From: Succinatimonas sp. CAG:777
GTDB lineage: Bacteria; Pseudomonadota; Gammaproteobacteria; Enterobacterales; Succinivibrionaceae
Length of the DNA: 64,000 nucleotides
Direction: 5' to 3'
NCBI GenBank assembly: GCA_000431835.1
Contig: HF987952.1
Coordinates: 13,184 to 77,183, forward strand
Within the stretch, counting starts at the first letter, position 1. Every line of letters starts with the position of its first letter. Below, piece after piece: positions 16,432-25,372 of this stretch. The notes beneath the pieces are model-generated. The model saw nothing but the letters and a program-made list of their open reading frames with translations. It made no database searches and was not told the DNA's origin. The translations under genes were made by a program, and so were the position numbers.

Positions 16432-19059
16432 TTAATCATTTGAAACATATGGTACTGGTACAGGCTCTGGATCTGCAACAATAGTACAGTTCTGATCAAC
16501 GTACATTACTTTATCTACTCTTACAGGTAGTAAGTTCAAGCCTGGCAACATACAGGTATCAGCTACGATGTTGCCTGATTTATTGAAGTTTACAAACTTA
16601 ATACCTTCAGGTTTCTTTAACTCAAGTGAGTTGACGCCACGCTCTTGTAAAAATCTGCCATAAACTCTCATCGCACCAGATGAACCGAACAGACCTGTTG
16701 ATTTGTTGTTATCAAAGCCTACCCAAGTTGCAACCACTAGATCTGAATCAATACCTACAGACCAGGTATCTCTGCTGTCATTAGTAGTACCGGTCTTGGT
16801 TGCAATGTTGACATTTGGGAATAATCTACCAATTCTTCGTCCTGTACCTATCTTAGTAGCTTCAGTCATCACATACATGGTTAGATATGAGTCTCTAGGA
16901 TCAAGTGTTGGCTTTACTTTGGAATTGGCACGCTCATATACAATCTTGCCATCTTTTACCACAGTGCGCAGTGTAGTTAAGTCTTTATAACTACCGTCTG
17001 TTGCTAAACTTGTATAAATCTGAGTTACCTCAAATGGGGTTAACTCAATGGTTCCTAACAGCATTGATGGATAGAATGGAATTCTGCTCTTCTCAATGCC
17101 AACGTTCATCAATGTATCTCTTACATGGTTTAAACCTACTCTCATACCAATCTTAACTGTAGGTACATTCATAGAACGGGCCATAGCTACATAAGTAGGA
17201 ATTCTGCCGTGGTACTTCTTGTCATCATTGTGAGGTTGCCATAATTTACCGTCAGCTAATTTTACGGTAATAGGAGCATCATTAACCATAGTGCCGGTAT
17301 GAATACCATTATGGAAAGCGGTTAAGTACACAAAAGGCTTAATAATAGAACCTACCTGACGCTTACCTTCCATCACACGGTTAAAGCCAGCATACTGTGG
17401 TGTTCTACTGCCAACCACTGCTGAGACTTCAGCTGTACGCCATGAACTTACCACCATTGCTGCTTCCATACCACGAAGACCTGTTTCTTTTTCAATGGCG
17501 TTTAACTCATTTTGGACAGCATCTTCAGCTGACTGCTGAGCCTGAGGATCAAGACTTGTAAAGATCTTGATACCGTTACCTGATAGGAAATCAGGACCGA
17601 ACTTTGAAGAAATCTCTTTCTTTAACACGCCCATAAAAGCTGGTGTCTTAGAATAGTTCATTGAACCACGCTTAATTACACCTAAAGGTCGGGCTGAATA
17701 CTGTTCAAACTCGGTATCGTTGATGATACCTCTATTTCTTAAAACAGCTAGTACGGTATTACGTCTTTCTAAGGCCTGATCAGGATGTCTCCATGGGTCA
17801 TAATAAGAAGGGCCTTTAATAATACCTACAAGTAAAGCCATCTGATCCTGAGTTAACTCAGAGATTGGTACTCCAAAATAAAAATATGAAGCAAGACCAA
17901 AACCATAGATACCCGCAGGTCCATTTTGACCTAAGTAAATTTCGTTCATATAAGCTTCTAAGATCTGATCTTTAGTATATCTATGGTTCATGATAAGAGC
18001 CATGATGATCTCTTTGAACTTACGGGTATAACTCTTTTGAGAATTTAGAAAATAGTTTTTAACTAGCTGCTGAGTAATTGTAGAACCGCCTTCAACAACA
18101 GAGTGAGCGATAGCATTCTTTATAAAGGCTCTAGCAATAGCAAAGAAGTTAACACCAATATTTGTTCTGAAAGAACGATCCTCAATTTCTAATAAAGTTG
18201 TAACCAGAGCTTCTGGTACCTCTGACAACTGAATAAAGATTCTGTCTTCCTTAGGATCAATACGGTTGATTCTGTCTAAAAGTACTGGATCCATTCTCAC
18301 ATAACCTAATTCCTCATGAGAGTCTGCATTGATGATCTGAGCTACTCTCTGACCGTTAAAGGTTACCAATAAAGATACCGTGTTTTCAGCGCCATCAGGA
18401 AATTCAAAAGGTCTGCGCAGAATAACTACGCGACCAGTCTTAGGATTGGTTGCATACTCACCTGGCTTTTGAGGATTATTTACTTTTCTGTATTTTAAGA
18501 GCTTTAGCTCATACTCCATCTGTTTTAAAGACAGTTTCTGATCTGGATACAGCTCTAGAGGTCGTGAGTAGACTACCGCAGGTAGTACCCATTTATCATC
18601 AACTCCAAACTTTGATAAAACAACAGAGTCAAAGTAGACAAAAAGCAGAGCTAAAATTACAACACCAACTACGCCTACCTTTAAGCCAAAATAAATTAAC
18701 TTCTTTTTAATGCTCTTTTCTTTTTTAGGCTTTTTATCCTTTTTATTTGGATTTTCGTTATTATCTTGAGCATTTACGCGCTCATTTGAGGTATTTCTTG
18801 ATTGCTTAAAAGAATTATCCTGGTATGAGTTATCTGAAAAATTGTTTTGAGAATAGTTATTCTCAGAATAATTACTCTGACAAAATGAAGGCTCTGTAAA
18901 GCCATCATCATTCTCAAGATTATTAGAGATACTGCGATCACCAAAGGTAGGTTCTGGTCGATTTGGATCTTCTTTTGTAGGATCTATTCTGTCAATACGG
19001 TCTTCAGAATCTACAGCGCTAAAGCCCTTTAAAAAATCGTCACTATTATTGTTATTCAT
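16432..19059 (-). CDS. mrcB: Penicillin-binding protein 1B, bifunctional peptidoglycan synthase
   Basis: This class A PBP polymerises lipid II and cross-links the strands at the outer face of the inner membrane. The 875 residues comprise a cytoplasmic tail of about 120 residues, one membrane segment (about 123-146), and a UB2H-type region (about 160-270). The glycosyltransferase follows, with EDRSF (Glu about 293) and EGGSTITQQLVKNYF. The transpeptidase has VGSIIKPF (Ser about 571), ARSMN and KTGTTND (Lys about 755). The tail is odd: Asn/Ser-rich near-repeats (NYSENNYSQNNFSDNSYQDN) precede a Lys-rich stretch. It is slightly longer than the E. coli protein because of this tail. Confidence 0.97.
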   Translation of the reverse strand: MNNNNSDDFLKGFSAVDSEDRIDRIDPTKEDPNRPEPTFGDRSISNNLENDDGFTEPSFCQSNYSENNYSQNNFSDNSYQDNSFKQSRNTSNERVNAQDNNENPNKKDKKPKKEKSIKKKLIYFGLKVGVVGVVILALLFVYFDSVVLSKFGVDDKWVLPAVVYSRPLELYPDQKLSLKQMEYELKLLKYRKVNNPQKPGEYATNPKTGRVVILRRPFEFPDGAENTVSLLVTFNGQRVAQIINADSHEELGYVRMDPVLLDRINRIDPKEDRIFIQLSEVPEALVTTLLEIEDRSFRTNIGVNFFAIARAFIKNAIAHSVVEGGSTITQQLVKNYFLNSQKSYTRKFKEIIMALIMNHRYTKDQILEAYMNEIYLGQNGPAGIYGFGLASYFYFGVPISELTQDQMALLVGIIKGPSYYDPWRHPDQALERRNTVLAVLRNRGIINDTEFEQYSARPLGVIKRGSMNYSKTPAFMGVLKKEISSKFGPDFLSGNGIKIFTSLDPQAQQSAEDAVQNELNAIEKETGLRGMEAAMVVSSWRTAEVSAVVGSRTPQYAGFNRVMEGKRQVGSIIKPFVYLTAFHNGIHTGTMVNDAPITVKLADGKLWQPHNDDKKYHGRIPTYVAMARSMNVPTVKIGMRVGLNHVRDTLMNVGIEKSRIPFYPSMLLGTIELTPFEVTQIYTSLATDGSYKDLTTLRTVVKDGKIVYERANSKVKPTLDPRDSYLTMYVMTEATKIGTGRRIGRLFPNVNIATKTGTTNDSRDTWSVGIDSDLVVATWVGFDNNKSTGLFGSSGAMRVYGRFLQERGVNSLELKKPEGIKFVNFNKSGNIVADTCMLPGLNLLPVRVDKVMYVDQNCTIVADPEPVPVPYVSND

Positions 19060-19416
19060 TTCATTCTTTCTTAAAAAGTTTACGCTGTATTATAGCAAAT
19101 GAACATGATTTAGAACGCTTTAAATAGGGGAAATATGAAAACTTAATTATACAAAGTAGAACTTATCAAGGTTAAGAGAAGATAAAAGCAAAATATATTT
19201 AGCAAAAACGAAACATACATCAATGAAATTGTGGATTTTATCTGTGTTTTTAGATCATGCGTCAAATAATCAATATCTATCCTTGATAGATAGTAAATAA
19301 TAAAGCATAATTGCTCACTCAAAGAGAACCTAAAAATTTGGTTCTTTTATTTAAACAAATGATACTTAATACTTACACTGTATTTTTGGACAGTAATTAA
19401 GTTAAGGAAGAAGAAT
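19060..19416. other. Divergent intergenic region between mrcB and dksA
   Basis: This 357-nt AT-rich region should hold the promoters of mrcB (minus) and dksA (plus). A hairpin AGAACC (19325-19330) / GGTTCT (19340-19345) followed by TTTTAT lies about 70 nt before the dksA start and could be a weak attenuator. No convincing -35/-10 pair was assigned. Confidence 0.35.
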
Positions 19417-19878
19417 ATGGCTGACAATGAAAAGACTGCTACTGCAATCGACTCTATGGGCCCTTTAGCAATCGCTGGTGTTGAACCTTACCAAGAACAA
19501 CCTGGCGAAGAGTATATGAACGAGAAGCAGAAGGCTCATTTCAAAAAGATCCTGACTGCATGGCGCGATCAGCTACGCAATGAAGTAGATCGTACCGTAG
19601 GTCATATGAAGAGCGAGGCTGCAAATTTCCCAGATCCTCTAGATAGAGCATCACAGGAGGAAGAGTTTGCTCTTGAGTTACGTGCACGTGATCGTGAACG
19701 TAAGTTAATCAAGAAGATCGAAAAGACTTTAGCAAAGATTGATAATGATGAGTTCGGTTACTGTGAACAGTGCGGTACCGAGATTGGTATCAAACGTCTA
19801 GAAGCAAGACCAACAGCTGATTTATGCGTAGACTGCAAGTCATTAGCAGAAATCAAAGAAAAACAGCTTCAAGGCTAA
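19417..19878 (+). CDS. dksA: RNA polymerase-binding transcription factor DksA
   Basis: DksA binds the secondary channel of RNA polymerase and works with ppGpp in the stringent response. The 153 residues include the coiled-coil hairpin with acidic tip residues (SEAANFPDPLDRASQEEEFA, about 68-87) and the C4 zinc finger CEQCG...CVDC (about 117-141). The length and sequence are close to the E. coli protein. The ribosome binding site AAGGAAGAAG is strong. It is the first gene of the usual dksA-gluQ-pcnB-folK neighbourhood. Confidence 0.98.
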   Translation: MADNEKTATAIDSMGPLAIAGVEPYQEQPGEEYMNEKQKAHFKKILTAWRDQLRNEVDRTVGHMKSEAANFPDPLDRASQEEEFALELRARDRERKLIKKIEKTLAKIDNDEFGYCEQCGTEIGIKRLEARPTADLCVDCKSLAEIKEKQLQG

Positions 19879-19896
19879 TCAGATTTAAAAGAAATG

Positions 19897-19924
19897 CAGG
19901 TGACTATATGTCGCCTGTTTTTTT
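19897..19924 (+). terminator. dksA terminator that contains the gluQ ribosome binding site and start codon
   Basis: CAGGTGAC (19897-19904) pairs with GTCGCCTG (19910-19917), with one T-G pair. The loop is TATAT and seven T follow (19918-19924). The left arm contains AGGTGA, the best Shine-Dalgarno for gluQ. The gluQ ATG (19908-19910) straddles the loop and the right arm. Confidence 0.9.
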
Positions 19925-20810
19925 ATCAGCTATGTACATCGGACGCTTTGCCCCATCCCCTTCAGGAAGACTTCATTTTGGCTCTTTAGTTGCAGCCTTA
20001 GGTTCTTATCTTAGAGCGCGTCATGAAAACGGGCGTATTCTTTTGCGAATCGAAGATCTTGATTTTTACAGATGTAAAAAAGAATACACCAATCTGATTA
20101 TCAATGAGCTTCATACTTTAGGCTTTGAATATGATGGTATTCCTTATATTCAATCAGAACACACCGATGTGTATCTTGAAAAAGCAAAAGAGCTCATATA
20201 CAAAGGTGAAGCTTATTACTGTCACTGTACAAGGGCTATGAGAAAACAAGAGCCTTGTCACTGCAAAGAGCTACATTTACAGCAAACAGAGAATACAAAT
20301 TATGCCTTAAATTATGAGGTACACGATGTTTGCAATAATACTTTTGAAGATGAGCTTTTAGGTAAAGTTCACTGTGAATATAAAACTCATGAGCTTACTT
20401 TAATTAGGACTGACAGAGTAATTTCATACAATTTAGGCTGTGTCGTAGATGATATCTTAGAAGGTGTAACCGAAATTGTAAGAGGAGCGGATTTAATTGA
20501 TATCACACCGGCTCAACTCTCGCTCTATTCAAGTTTTAATAAAAATGCTCCACGCTATTTGCATTTACCTTTAATCATGCAAGATAGTGAAAGAAAACTC
20601 TCCAAACAGAATCATTCTCCTGCCGTACTTGATTTGGCAAGTCCACAGAAATTGCTGATTACGGGTCTTAAGTTTCTGAATCAAGAAACTGAAGATTTGA
20701 ACGAAGACATGTCTGTTTACAAGATACTTTCAAAAGCAGTAGATCGCTTTTGTATTGAAAACATCAGCAAGAGAGCTTTATTGATGATCAAAATACAACA
20801 TAGTCAATAA
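19908..20810 (+). CDS. gluQ: Glutamyl-queuosine tRNA(Asp) synthetase
   Basis: GluQ-RS is a GluRS paralogue without an anticodon-binding domain that attaches glutamate to queuosine in the anticodon of tRNA-Asp. It has the class I signature YIGRFAPSPSGRLHFGSLVAA, a zinc-binding set (YYCHCTRAMRKQEPCHC, about 97-113), and KLSKQNHS in place of KMSKS. I chose the ATG at 19908 (300 residues) because AGGTGA lies 4 nt upstream. The open frame extends further back, into dksA. A later ATG at 19935 (MYIGRFAP) has no ribosome binding site. The gene follows dksA, with a terminator over its start, so expression probably depends on readthrough. Confidence 0.94.
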   Translation: MSPVFLSAMYIGRFAPSPSGRLHFGSLVAALGSYLRARHENGRILLRIEDLDFYRCKKEYTNLIINELHTLGFEYDGIPYIQSEHTDVYLEKAKELIYKGEAYYCHCTRAMRKQEPCHCKELHLQQTENTNYALNYEVHDVCNNTFEDELLGKVHCEYKTHELTLIRTDRVISYNLGCVVDDILEGVTEIVRGADLIDITPAQLSLYSSFNKNAPRYLHLPLIMQDSERKLSKQNHSPAVLDLASPQKLLITGLKFLNQETEDLNEDMSVYKILSKAVDRFCIENISKRALLMIKIQHSQ

Positions 20811-20829
20811 GCCTCTATATAAGAGGCTT
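20809..20829 (+). terminator. Probable terminator of gluQ
   Basis: AAGCCTCT (20809-20816) pairs with AGAGGCTT (20822-20829) over a 5-nt loop. The stem overlaps the gluQ stop codon. The T-tail is weak (TTAATTTAG), so efficiency is uncertain. It lies between convergent genes. Confidence 0.55.
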
Positions 20830-20858
20830 AATTTAGATACTTTCTCTGAAGGCTAATT

Positions 20859-22583
20859 TTATAATTCTAACTGAGATACGCTCCAAATAGATTTTGCCTT
20901 TAACGCCATATCTTTTTGGTGTCTGTCAATAGCTTCTGGAGACCACTCTTTATAGTTATTTGCTACCAATTGAGTTGTCTTTATAGTGCATTCTGACAAT
21001 ACTTTAATTTTTTCAGAATAATCTTCAACTCCAATATCTCTATTTTTACTTGGTTGCAAAAGAACCATATTACCAAGTCTATATACCATTTCCATACAAG
21101 CTTCACTTGTGAAGCCATTCCACCCATCTGGTGCGTTTTGAGGCAATATGTGCTCAATGTTCAAAGAATCAGAGGTAAAATCCAATGATGTTCCAGATAT
21201 TTTTTTTTCTATGGCACATAAAATATATCTAACCAATTTTCGCGATCTTGAATCTGATGTATTTATTGATTTACTACTAAAATCAAGATAAAAACGATCA
21301 TCGTCTATATATATTGGCTTTAGATATGACCACACATCATTCAAATCAATAATTTCTTTTGAACTTATTTTTTCTGCAACTTCACAATAAACTTTTTCTT
21401 GGTCAGCTGGAGAATATGAACCAATAGTATTGTATCTAAAGGTAATTACCACAATAGCTCTTAGTAAAGAAGAAAATTCTTTTTGTTTAAATTCACGTTT
21501 TGCTGAAAGAAGCAAAGGGTATGGCTGTCTAACCTTAAACATCCTAAGAACTGCAAGGTTGTTTTTATCTGACTCGCTAAAATCCGACAGTTCAGGAGAA
21601 ATCAAAGCCAAGTAATTATCAAGATCTGATTCTAACCCTTTAATTAAATCAAAAACTCCTGCTCTGTCTTTAACATTATTTTTAACTGTTTTGAAAAGTT
21701 CTGAATGTCTTGATAACTTGTACTTGCTGTTCCAATAAACTCTTAAAAAATCAGGAAACTTTTCTGATTGCAATCTTGCTTCCATTTGCAACCATCTCTT
21801 TTCTAAAATGTCTAGTTCGTATTGAGATTTACTATTCGTATCCAACACTGAAAATAAGTAGTTTTTTAGAAGATCAGTAGAAGACAGTCTTACACCACGT
21901 GAATTTAAAGTTTCAAAGACCTTATATGCATTGAGTTCATCAGTAACAGTAATTACTGTAAAAAATAGCACATCACTCAAATCTTCGACAAATTTAGCTA
22001 AGTATTGTCCTTTATCAGAGACAACTGATTTTAAAAGATATGAAACTTGGGTATCAAACCATTCAAAAGACTTACGTAAAAGATGCTCAGAAGCCTTAAA
22101 ACCTCTTTGAGGAAGTTTCTCTAAAGGTACTATGTAATGCTGAAAATAATCGTTGTTATTATGATTTAATGTCAATTTTGACTTTGAAACTAAAGAAACT
22201 GGATCTAGGTAACCAATGTAAGTCTGTCTAATTTGATTAATACGCTGAATATTCTGTTCAGGTTCAATTTTCTCGTCAATGAGTCTTTGCAAATTTTTTA
22301 TAACAGCCAATATAATCAAAGTCAATGTTGTCAGTCTTTGTTGACCATCAATGACTTCAAAGGTCTTATCATCAGTAGACTGTAATACCAAATAACCCAT
22401 GTAATGAGAATCATTCTCTTGAGAAGGATCTTCTATTGTATTTAAAATATCTGTCCACAAATCTTCCCACTGTTCAAGAGTCCAACTATAATCTCTCTGA
22501 AATCTAGGAATTTTATAAAACAATCCATTTCCAAGCAGTTTTCTTAAAGAATTATTCTCAGTTTTGAAATTAGTTGATCTCAT
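20859..22583 (-). CDS. DUF262/DUF1524 protein (GmrSD-like restriction/defence type)
   Basis: The 574 residues start with a DUF262 domain: IPRFQRDYSWTLEQWEDLW at about 24-42 and the signature FEVIDGQQRLTTLTLIILAV at about 74-93. They end with a DUF1524 His-Me-finger nuclease motif, LNIEHILPQNAP (about 480), plus YRLGNMVLLQPSKNRDIG. The same two domains form GmrS/GmrD type IV restriction enzymes that cut modified DNA, and they occur fused in many single-gene homologues. No partner gene is adjacent. It lies antiparallel between gluQ and pcnB, which are otherwise neighbours in enteric bacteria, so it was probably inserted there. A phage-defence role is inferred from the family. Confidence 0.88.
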   Translation of the reverse strand: MRSTNFKTENNSLRKLLGNGLFYKIPRFQRDYSWTLEQWEDLWTDILNTIEDPSQENDSHYMGYLVLQSTDDKTFEVIDGQQRLTTLTLIILAVIKNLQRLIDEKIEPEQNIQRINQIRQTYIGYLDPVSLVSKSKLTLNHNNNDYFQHYIVPLEKLPQRGFKASEHLLRKSFEWFDTQVSYLLKSVVSDKGQYLAKFVEDLSDVLFFTVITVTDELNAYKVFETLNSRGVRLSSTDLLKNYLFSVLDTNSKSQYELDILEKRWLQMEARLQSEKFPDFLRVYWNSKYKLSRHSELFKTVKNNVKDRAGVFDLIKGLESDLDNYLALISPELSDFSESDKNNLAVLRMFKVRQPYPLLLSAKREFKQKEFSSLLRAIVVITFRYNTIGSYSPADQEKVYCEVAEKISSKEIIDLNDVWSYLKPIYIDDDRFYLDFSSKSINTSDSRSRKLVRYILCAIEKKISGTSLDFTSDSLNIEHILPQNAPDGWNGFTSEACMEMVYRLGNMVLLQPSKNRDIGVEDYSEKIKVLSECTIKTTQLVANNYKEWSPEAIDRHQKDMALKAKSIWSVSQLEL

Positions 22584-22729
22584 TTTTAGCTCTCATTAAC
22601 ATCATTCAGGAAGCATAGTAATTTTACCTTATTATGAATATTAAAAAATGCAATATCTACAATAATCAGAAAGATAAAAATCTTATATAAACTAGCTAAA
22701 CTCTCATGTCTGCAAGACAGCCGTAAAAA

Positions 22730-22738
22730 TGGTATAAT
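22730..22738 (+). promoter_or_regulatory. Extended -10 promoter of pcnB
   Basis: TGGTATAAT gives an exact TATAAT (22733-22738) with the TG extension at 22730-22731. The -35 region is poor, as expected for an extended -10 promoter. It separates pcnB from the inverted DUF262 gene. Confidence 0.7.
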
Positions 22739-22763
22739 GCGCACGTTTTAAAAGAGTAAATTT

Positions 22764-22778
22764 GGAGTAAGAAAAATT
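22764..22778 (+). promoter_or_regulatory. Ribosome binding site and ATT start codon of pcnB
   Basis: GGAG (22764-22767) lies 8 nt before ATT (22776-22778). Between the in-frame TAA at 22749 and the TTG at 22788 there is no ATG, GTG or other TTG. The first in-frame ATG lies more than 100 codons inside the conserved domain. The TTG has no ribosome binding site. E. coli pcnB is known to start at AUU. Confidence 0.75.
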
Positions 22779-24275
22779 ACTGCACCATTGCAAGGACTTA
22801 ATACAGAAAGTCTAAAAAAATTCAAAACAAACGCCAAGAAAAAAGGCTTTGCTCAAAACATAGTATCAGCAAGTGAACTGGGGCTTGATTTATCATCTCT
22901 ATCAAAAGCAGCAGTTCAGGTCGTTTCTACCCTTCAAAAGCATAAGTTTAAAGCCTATTTAGTAGGTGGTTGTATCCGTGATCTTCTATTAGGAAAGAAA
23001 CCTAAAGATTTTGATGTATCTACAGATGCAACCCCTGAGCAGGTTCATAGGATCTTTTCAAATTCTAGAATCATAGGCAGAAGATTTAAGATTGTTCACG
23101 TTGTCTTTAGTGGACAGAATATTATTGAAGTTACAACCTTTAGAAGTAACTCCACAGCAAAAAAAGGTAAAATAAATCCAACTAGAGTGTCAGCAGAGTC
23201 TGGCATGCTTTTAAGAGACAATGTTTACGGTAAAAGCATTGTTGAGGATTCTCAAAGACGTGACTTTACCATTAACGCTTTATATCTTGATCCTGTAAAA
23301 AAAGAGATCTACGACTACAACGGCGGTCTTTACGATATGCAAAAGGGAATCATCGATATCATCGGTGATCCTGACACTAGATACAGTGAAGATCCTGTTC
23401 GTATGATCAGAGCTTTAAGATTTAGCGCAAAACTTGGATTTAAGCTCTCAAAGAGAACATCTGATCCGATTAAGAGACTATCAGCTTTATTACTTGAAGT
23501 TTCAAATGCCCGTATGTTTGAAGAAGTTAACAAACTCTTTATTACAGGTCATGGCTATAACAGCTTCAAGATTTTAAGAAAGTACAACATCTTTGAACTG
23601 TTGTTCCCTGATGCTGGAGACTTTTTAGATAACAAGAGCTATATCGACTTTGTTGAATACGCACTTTCAAGCTCTGATAAAAGATACGCTGAGAACAAGA
23701 GAAATATGCCTCATTTCTTATATTCAGTAATTCTGTGGGGCGTATTCCAGAACAATGTCTTCAGATTAAGACGCTACAGCGAATCTATGGTGTCTCCAAT
23801 GGAAGACAATGACATTGTAAGATTAGCTTTAGATTCTGTATTTGATAGTCAGGATAAAGTAACTGACATTCCTATGGCTGTAAGCGACAGCATCAAGTCA
23901 TTGTGGAGAATGCAACTAGTTCTGCAGCAAATAGAGTTACTAAAAGACTATGATGAAGTTTCAAACAGAACCATTTTTAGAGCTGCCTTTGATTTCATCT
24001 CCTTGCGCACAAAGTTTGAACCATATTTAGCTACTTGCGTTAATTTTTGGCAACCTTACTATGTAAAATCAGCAGCAATTGCTGCTAAGAGAAAGGCTTT
24101 AAAAGATCAGAAATATCAGCAGAAGTTTTCTAATAAAAAGAAATCTAAAAAGCAAAAAGGTCCTAAAAATCTAGCCACAGAAGGCTTTGAGGATGAGACC
24201 AATTTAAGTGCTAAGCGTAAAGAGCAGTTAGCTAAAGCAAGAGCATGGAGAGCATCCATGAACTTAGGTAACTAA
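22776..24275 (+). CDS. pcnB: Poly(A) polymerase I
   Basis: PcnB adds poly(A) tails to RNA and promotes its decay, and it also controls plasmid copy number through antisense RNA. The core begins KAYLVGGCIRDLLLGKKPKDFDVSTDATPEQV, with the catalytic DFDV pair. EDSQRRDFTINALYLD and RYSEDPVRMIRALRF follow. A basic Lys-rich tail (about 440-470) is as in other PcnB proteins. I place the start at the ATT at 22776 (499 residues), not at the TTG at 22788. IF3 disfavours AUU starts, so expression is probably kept low at translation. folK follows after a single base. Confidence 0.95.
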   Translation: MTAPLQGLNTESLKKFKTNAKKKGFAQNIVSASELGLDLSSLSKAAVQVVSTLQKHKFKAYLVGGCIRDLLLGKKPKDFDVSTDATPEQVHRIFSNSRIIGRRFKIVHVVFSGQNIIEVTTFRSNSTAKKGKINPTRVSAESGMLLRDNVYGKSIVEDSQRRDFTINALYLDPVKKEIYDYNGGLYDMQKGIIDIIGDPDTRYSEDPVRMIRALRFSAKLGFKLSKRTSDPIKRLSALLLEVSNARMFEEVNKLFITGHGYNSFKILRKYNIFELLFPDAGDFLDNKSYIDFVEYALSSSDKRYAENKRNMPHFLYSVILWGVFQNNVFRLRRYSESMVSPMEDNDIVRLALDSVFDSQDKVTDIPMAVSDSIKSLWRMQLVLQQIELLKDYDEVSNRTIFRAAFDFISLRTKFEPYLATCVNFWQPYYVKSAAIAAKRKALKDQKYQQKFSNKKKSKKQKGPKNLATEGFEDETNLSAKRKEQLAKARAWRASMNLGN

Positions 24276-24276
24276 G

Positions 24277-24771
24277 ATGACCAAAGTTTTACTCTCATTA
24301 GGTTCTAATCTAGGTGACAGCATCGATATCTTAAATCATGCCATCGATGACATTAAAGGCAAAGATGGCATTAAAAAGGTAAAAGTATCTCCTTTTTATA
24401 AAACCAAACCCGTAGGCTTTTTAGACCAGGATGATTTTGTAAATTTAGCATTATCTCTTGAAACAGATATCGACTCTTATGAGTTACTTGAATTTCTGTC
24501 ATCACTTGAACAGAAATATAAAAGAGTACGCCTTTTCAAAGACGGTCCTAGAACTCTTGATATAGATATCATCGCGTACGGAGATACTAGAAGTGATGAT
24601 AAAAAGCTTACTCTGCCACATCCTAGAATGCAGAAAAGAGCTTTTGTGTTGGCTCCATTAAAGGACATTGAGCCAGACTTTTCAGTTACAAAATTTAATC
24701 AGAGCATCAAAGAACTTTTTGATGCTCTACCTACAAAGGAAAAACAAGACGTTAAGGTTATAAATGGCTAA
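24277..24771 (+). CDS. folK: Hydroxymethyldihydropterin pyrophosphokinase
   Basis: FolK transfers pyrophosphate from ATP to 6-hydroxymethyl-7,8-dihydropterin in folate synthesis. SLGSNLGDS at the N-terminus, the metal-binding GPRTLDIDIIAYGD (about 90-103) and LPHPRMQKRAFVLAPL (about 110-125) are diagnostic, and the 164 residues fit. It starts 1 nt after the pcnB stop and overlaps pth by 8 nt, so pcnB, folK and pth are one operon. Confidence 0.97.
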   Translation: MTKVLLSLGSNLGDSIDILNHAIDDIKGKDGIKKVKVSPFYKTKPVGFLDQDDFVNLALSLETDIDSYELLEFLSSLEQKYKRVRLFKDGPRTLDIDIIAYGDTRSDDKKLTLPHPRMQKRAFVLAPLKDIEPDFSVTKFNQSIKELFDALPTKEKQDVKVING

Positions 24772-25360
24772 CGACAAGTGCAATATCAAACTGATTGTAG
24801 GTCTGGGCAATCCTGGTTCTGAATATGAACACACCAGACACAACATCGGTGTTGATTTTTTATATAAGCTTGCAGATAAATACAGAATTGACATGCGTCC
24901 TGAAGGCAAGTTCTCAGGAATTTTAGGTAGAGGCATGCTCTTAGATCACGAAGTAAGGTTGGTATTCCCTACTACCTTTATGAATGAATCTGGTCGTTCT
25001 GTAGCTGCCCTGTGCAATTTCTACAAGATTAAACCTGAGGAAATCTTAGTTTGTCATGACGATCTTGATCTTCCGGCAGGTCACATGAAGTTCAAATTTG
25101 GCGGTGGTTTGGCAGGTCACAATGGACTTCGCAGCATCACTGCTAATTTATCTAATTCACAAAACTATTACCGATTACGTCTCGGTATTGGTAAACCACC
25201 TTCACATGAGGTAATCAACTGGGTTTTAGGTAAGCCTTCTGCTAATGACAAGAAGCTTATCGATGATGCTTATGAAGAAGCTCTTTTAGCAATAGACAAG
25301 CTCTTTACAGATGGGGTTTCTAAAGCAACATCAATGATTAATGGTTACAAGCCTAACTAG
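24764..25360 (+). CDS. pth: Peptidyl-tRNA hydrolase
   Basis: Pth releases tRNA from peptidyl-tRNAs that drop off the ribosome. The 198 residues contain LIVGLGNPGSEYEHTRHNIG with the catalytic His, FMNESGRSV, CHDDLDLPAG and GGGLAGHNGLRSI. The gene overlaps folK and lies 12 nt before ychF. The pth-ychF pair is widely conserved. Confidence 0.97.
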   Translation: MANDKCNIKLIVGLGNPGSEYEHTRHNIGVDFLYKLADKYRIDMRPEGKFSGILGRGMLLDHEVRLVFPTTFMNESGRSVAALCNFYKIKPEEILVCHDDLDLPAGHMKFKFGGGLAGHNGLRSITANLSNSQNYYRLRLGIGKPPSHEVINWVLGKPSANDKKLIDDAYEEALLAIDKLFTDGVSKATSMINGYKPN

Positions 25361-25372
25361 GAGAATAATAAA

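Noticed and set aside
22788..22790. TTG as pcnB start
   Set aside because: It has no Shine-Dalgarno; ATT four codons earlier has GGAG at 8 nt and matches E. coli usage.
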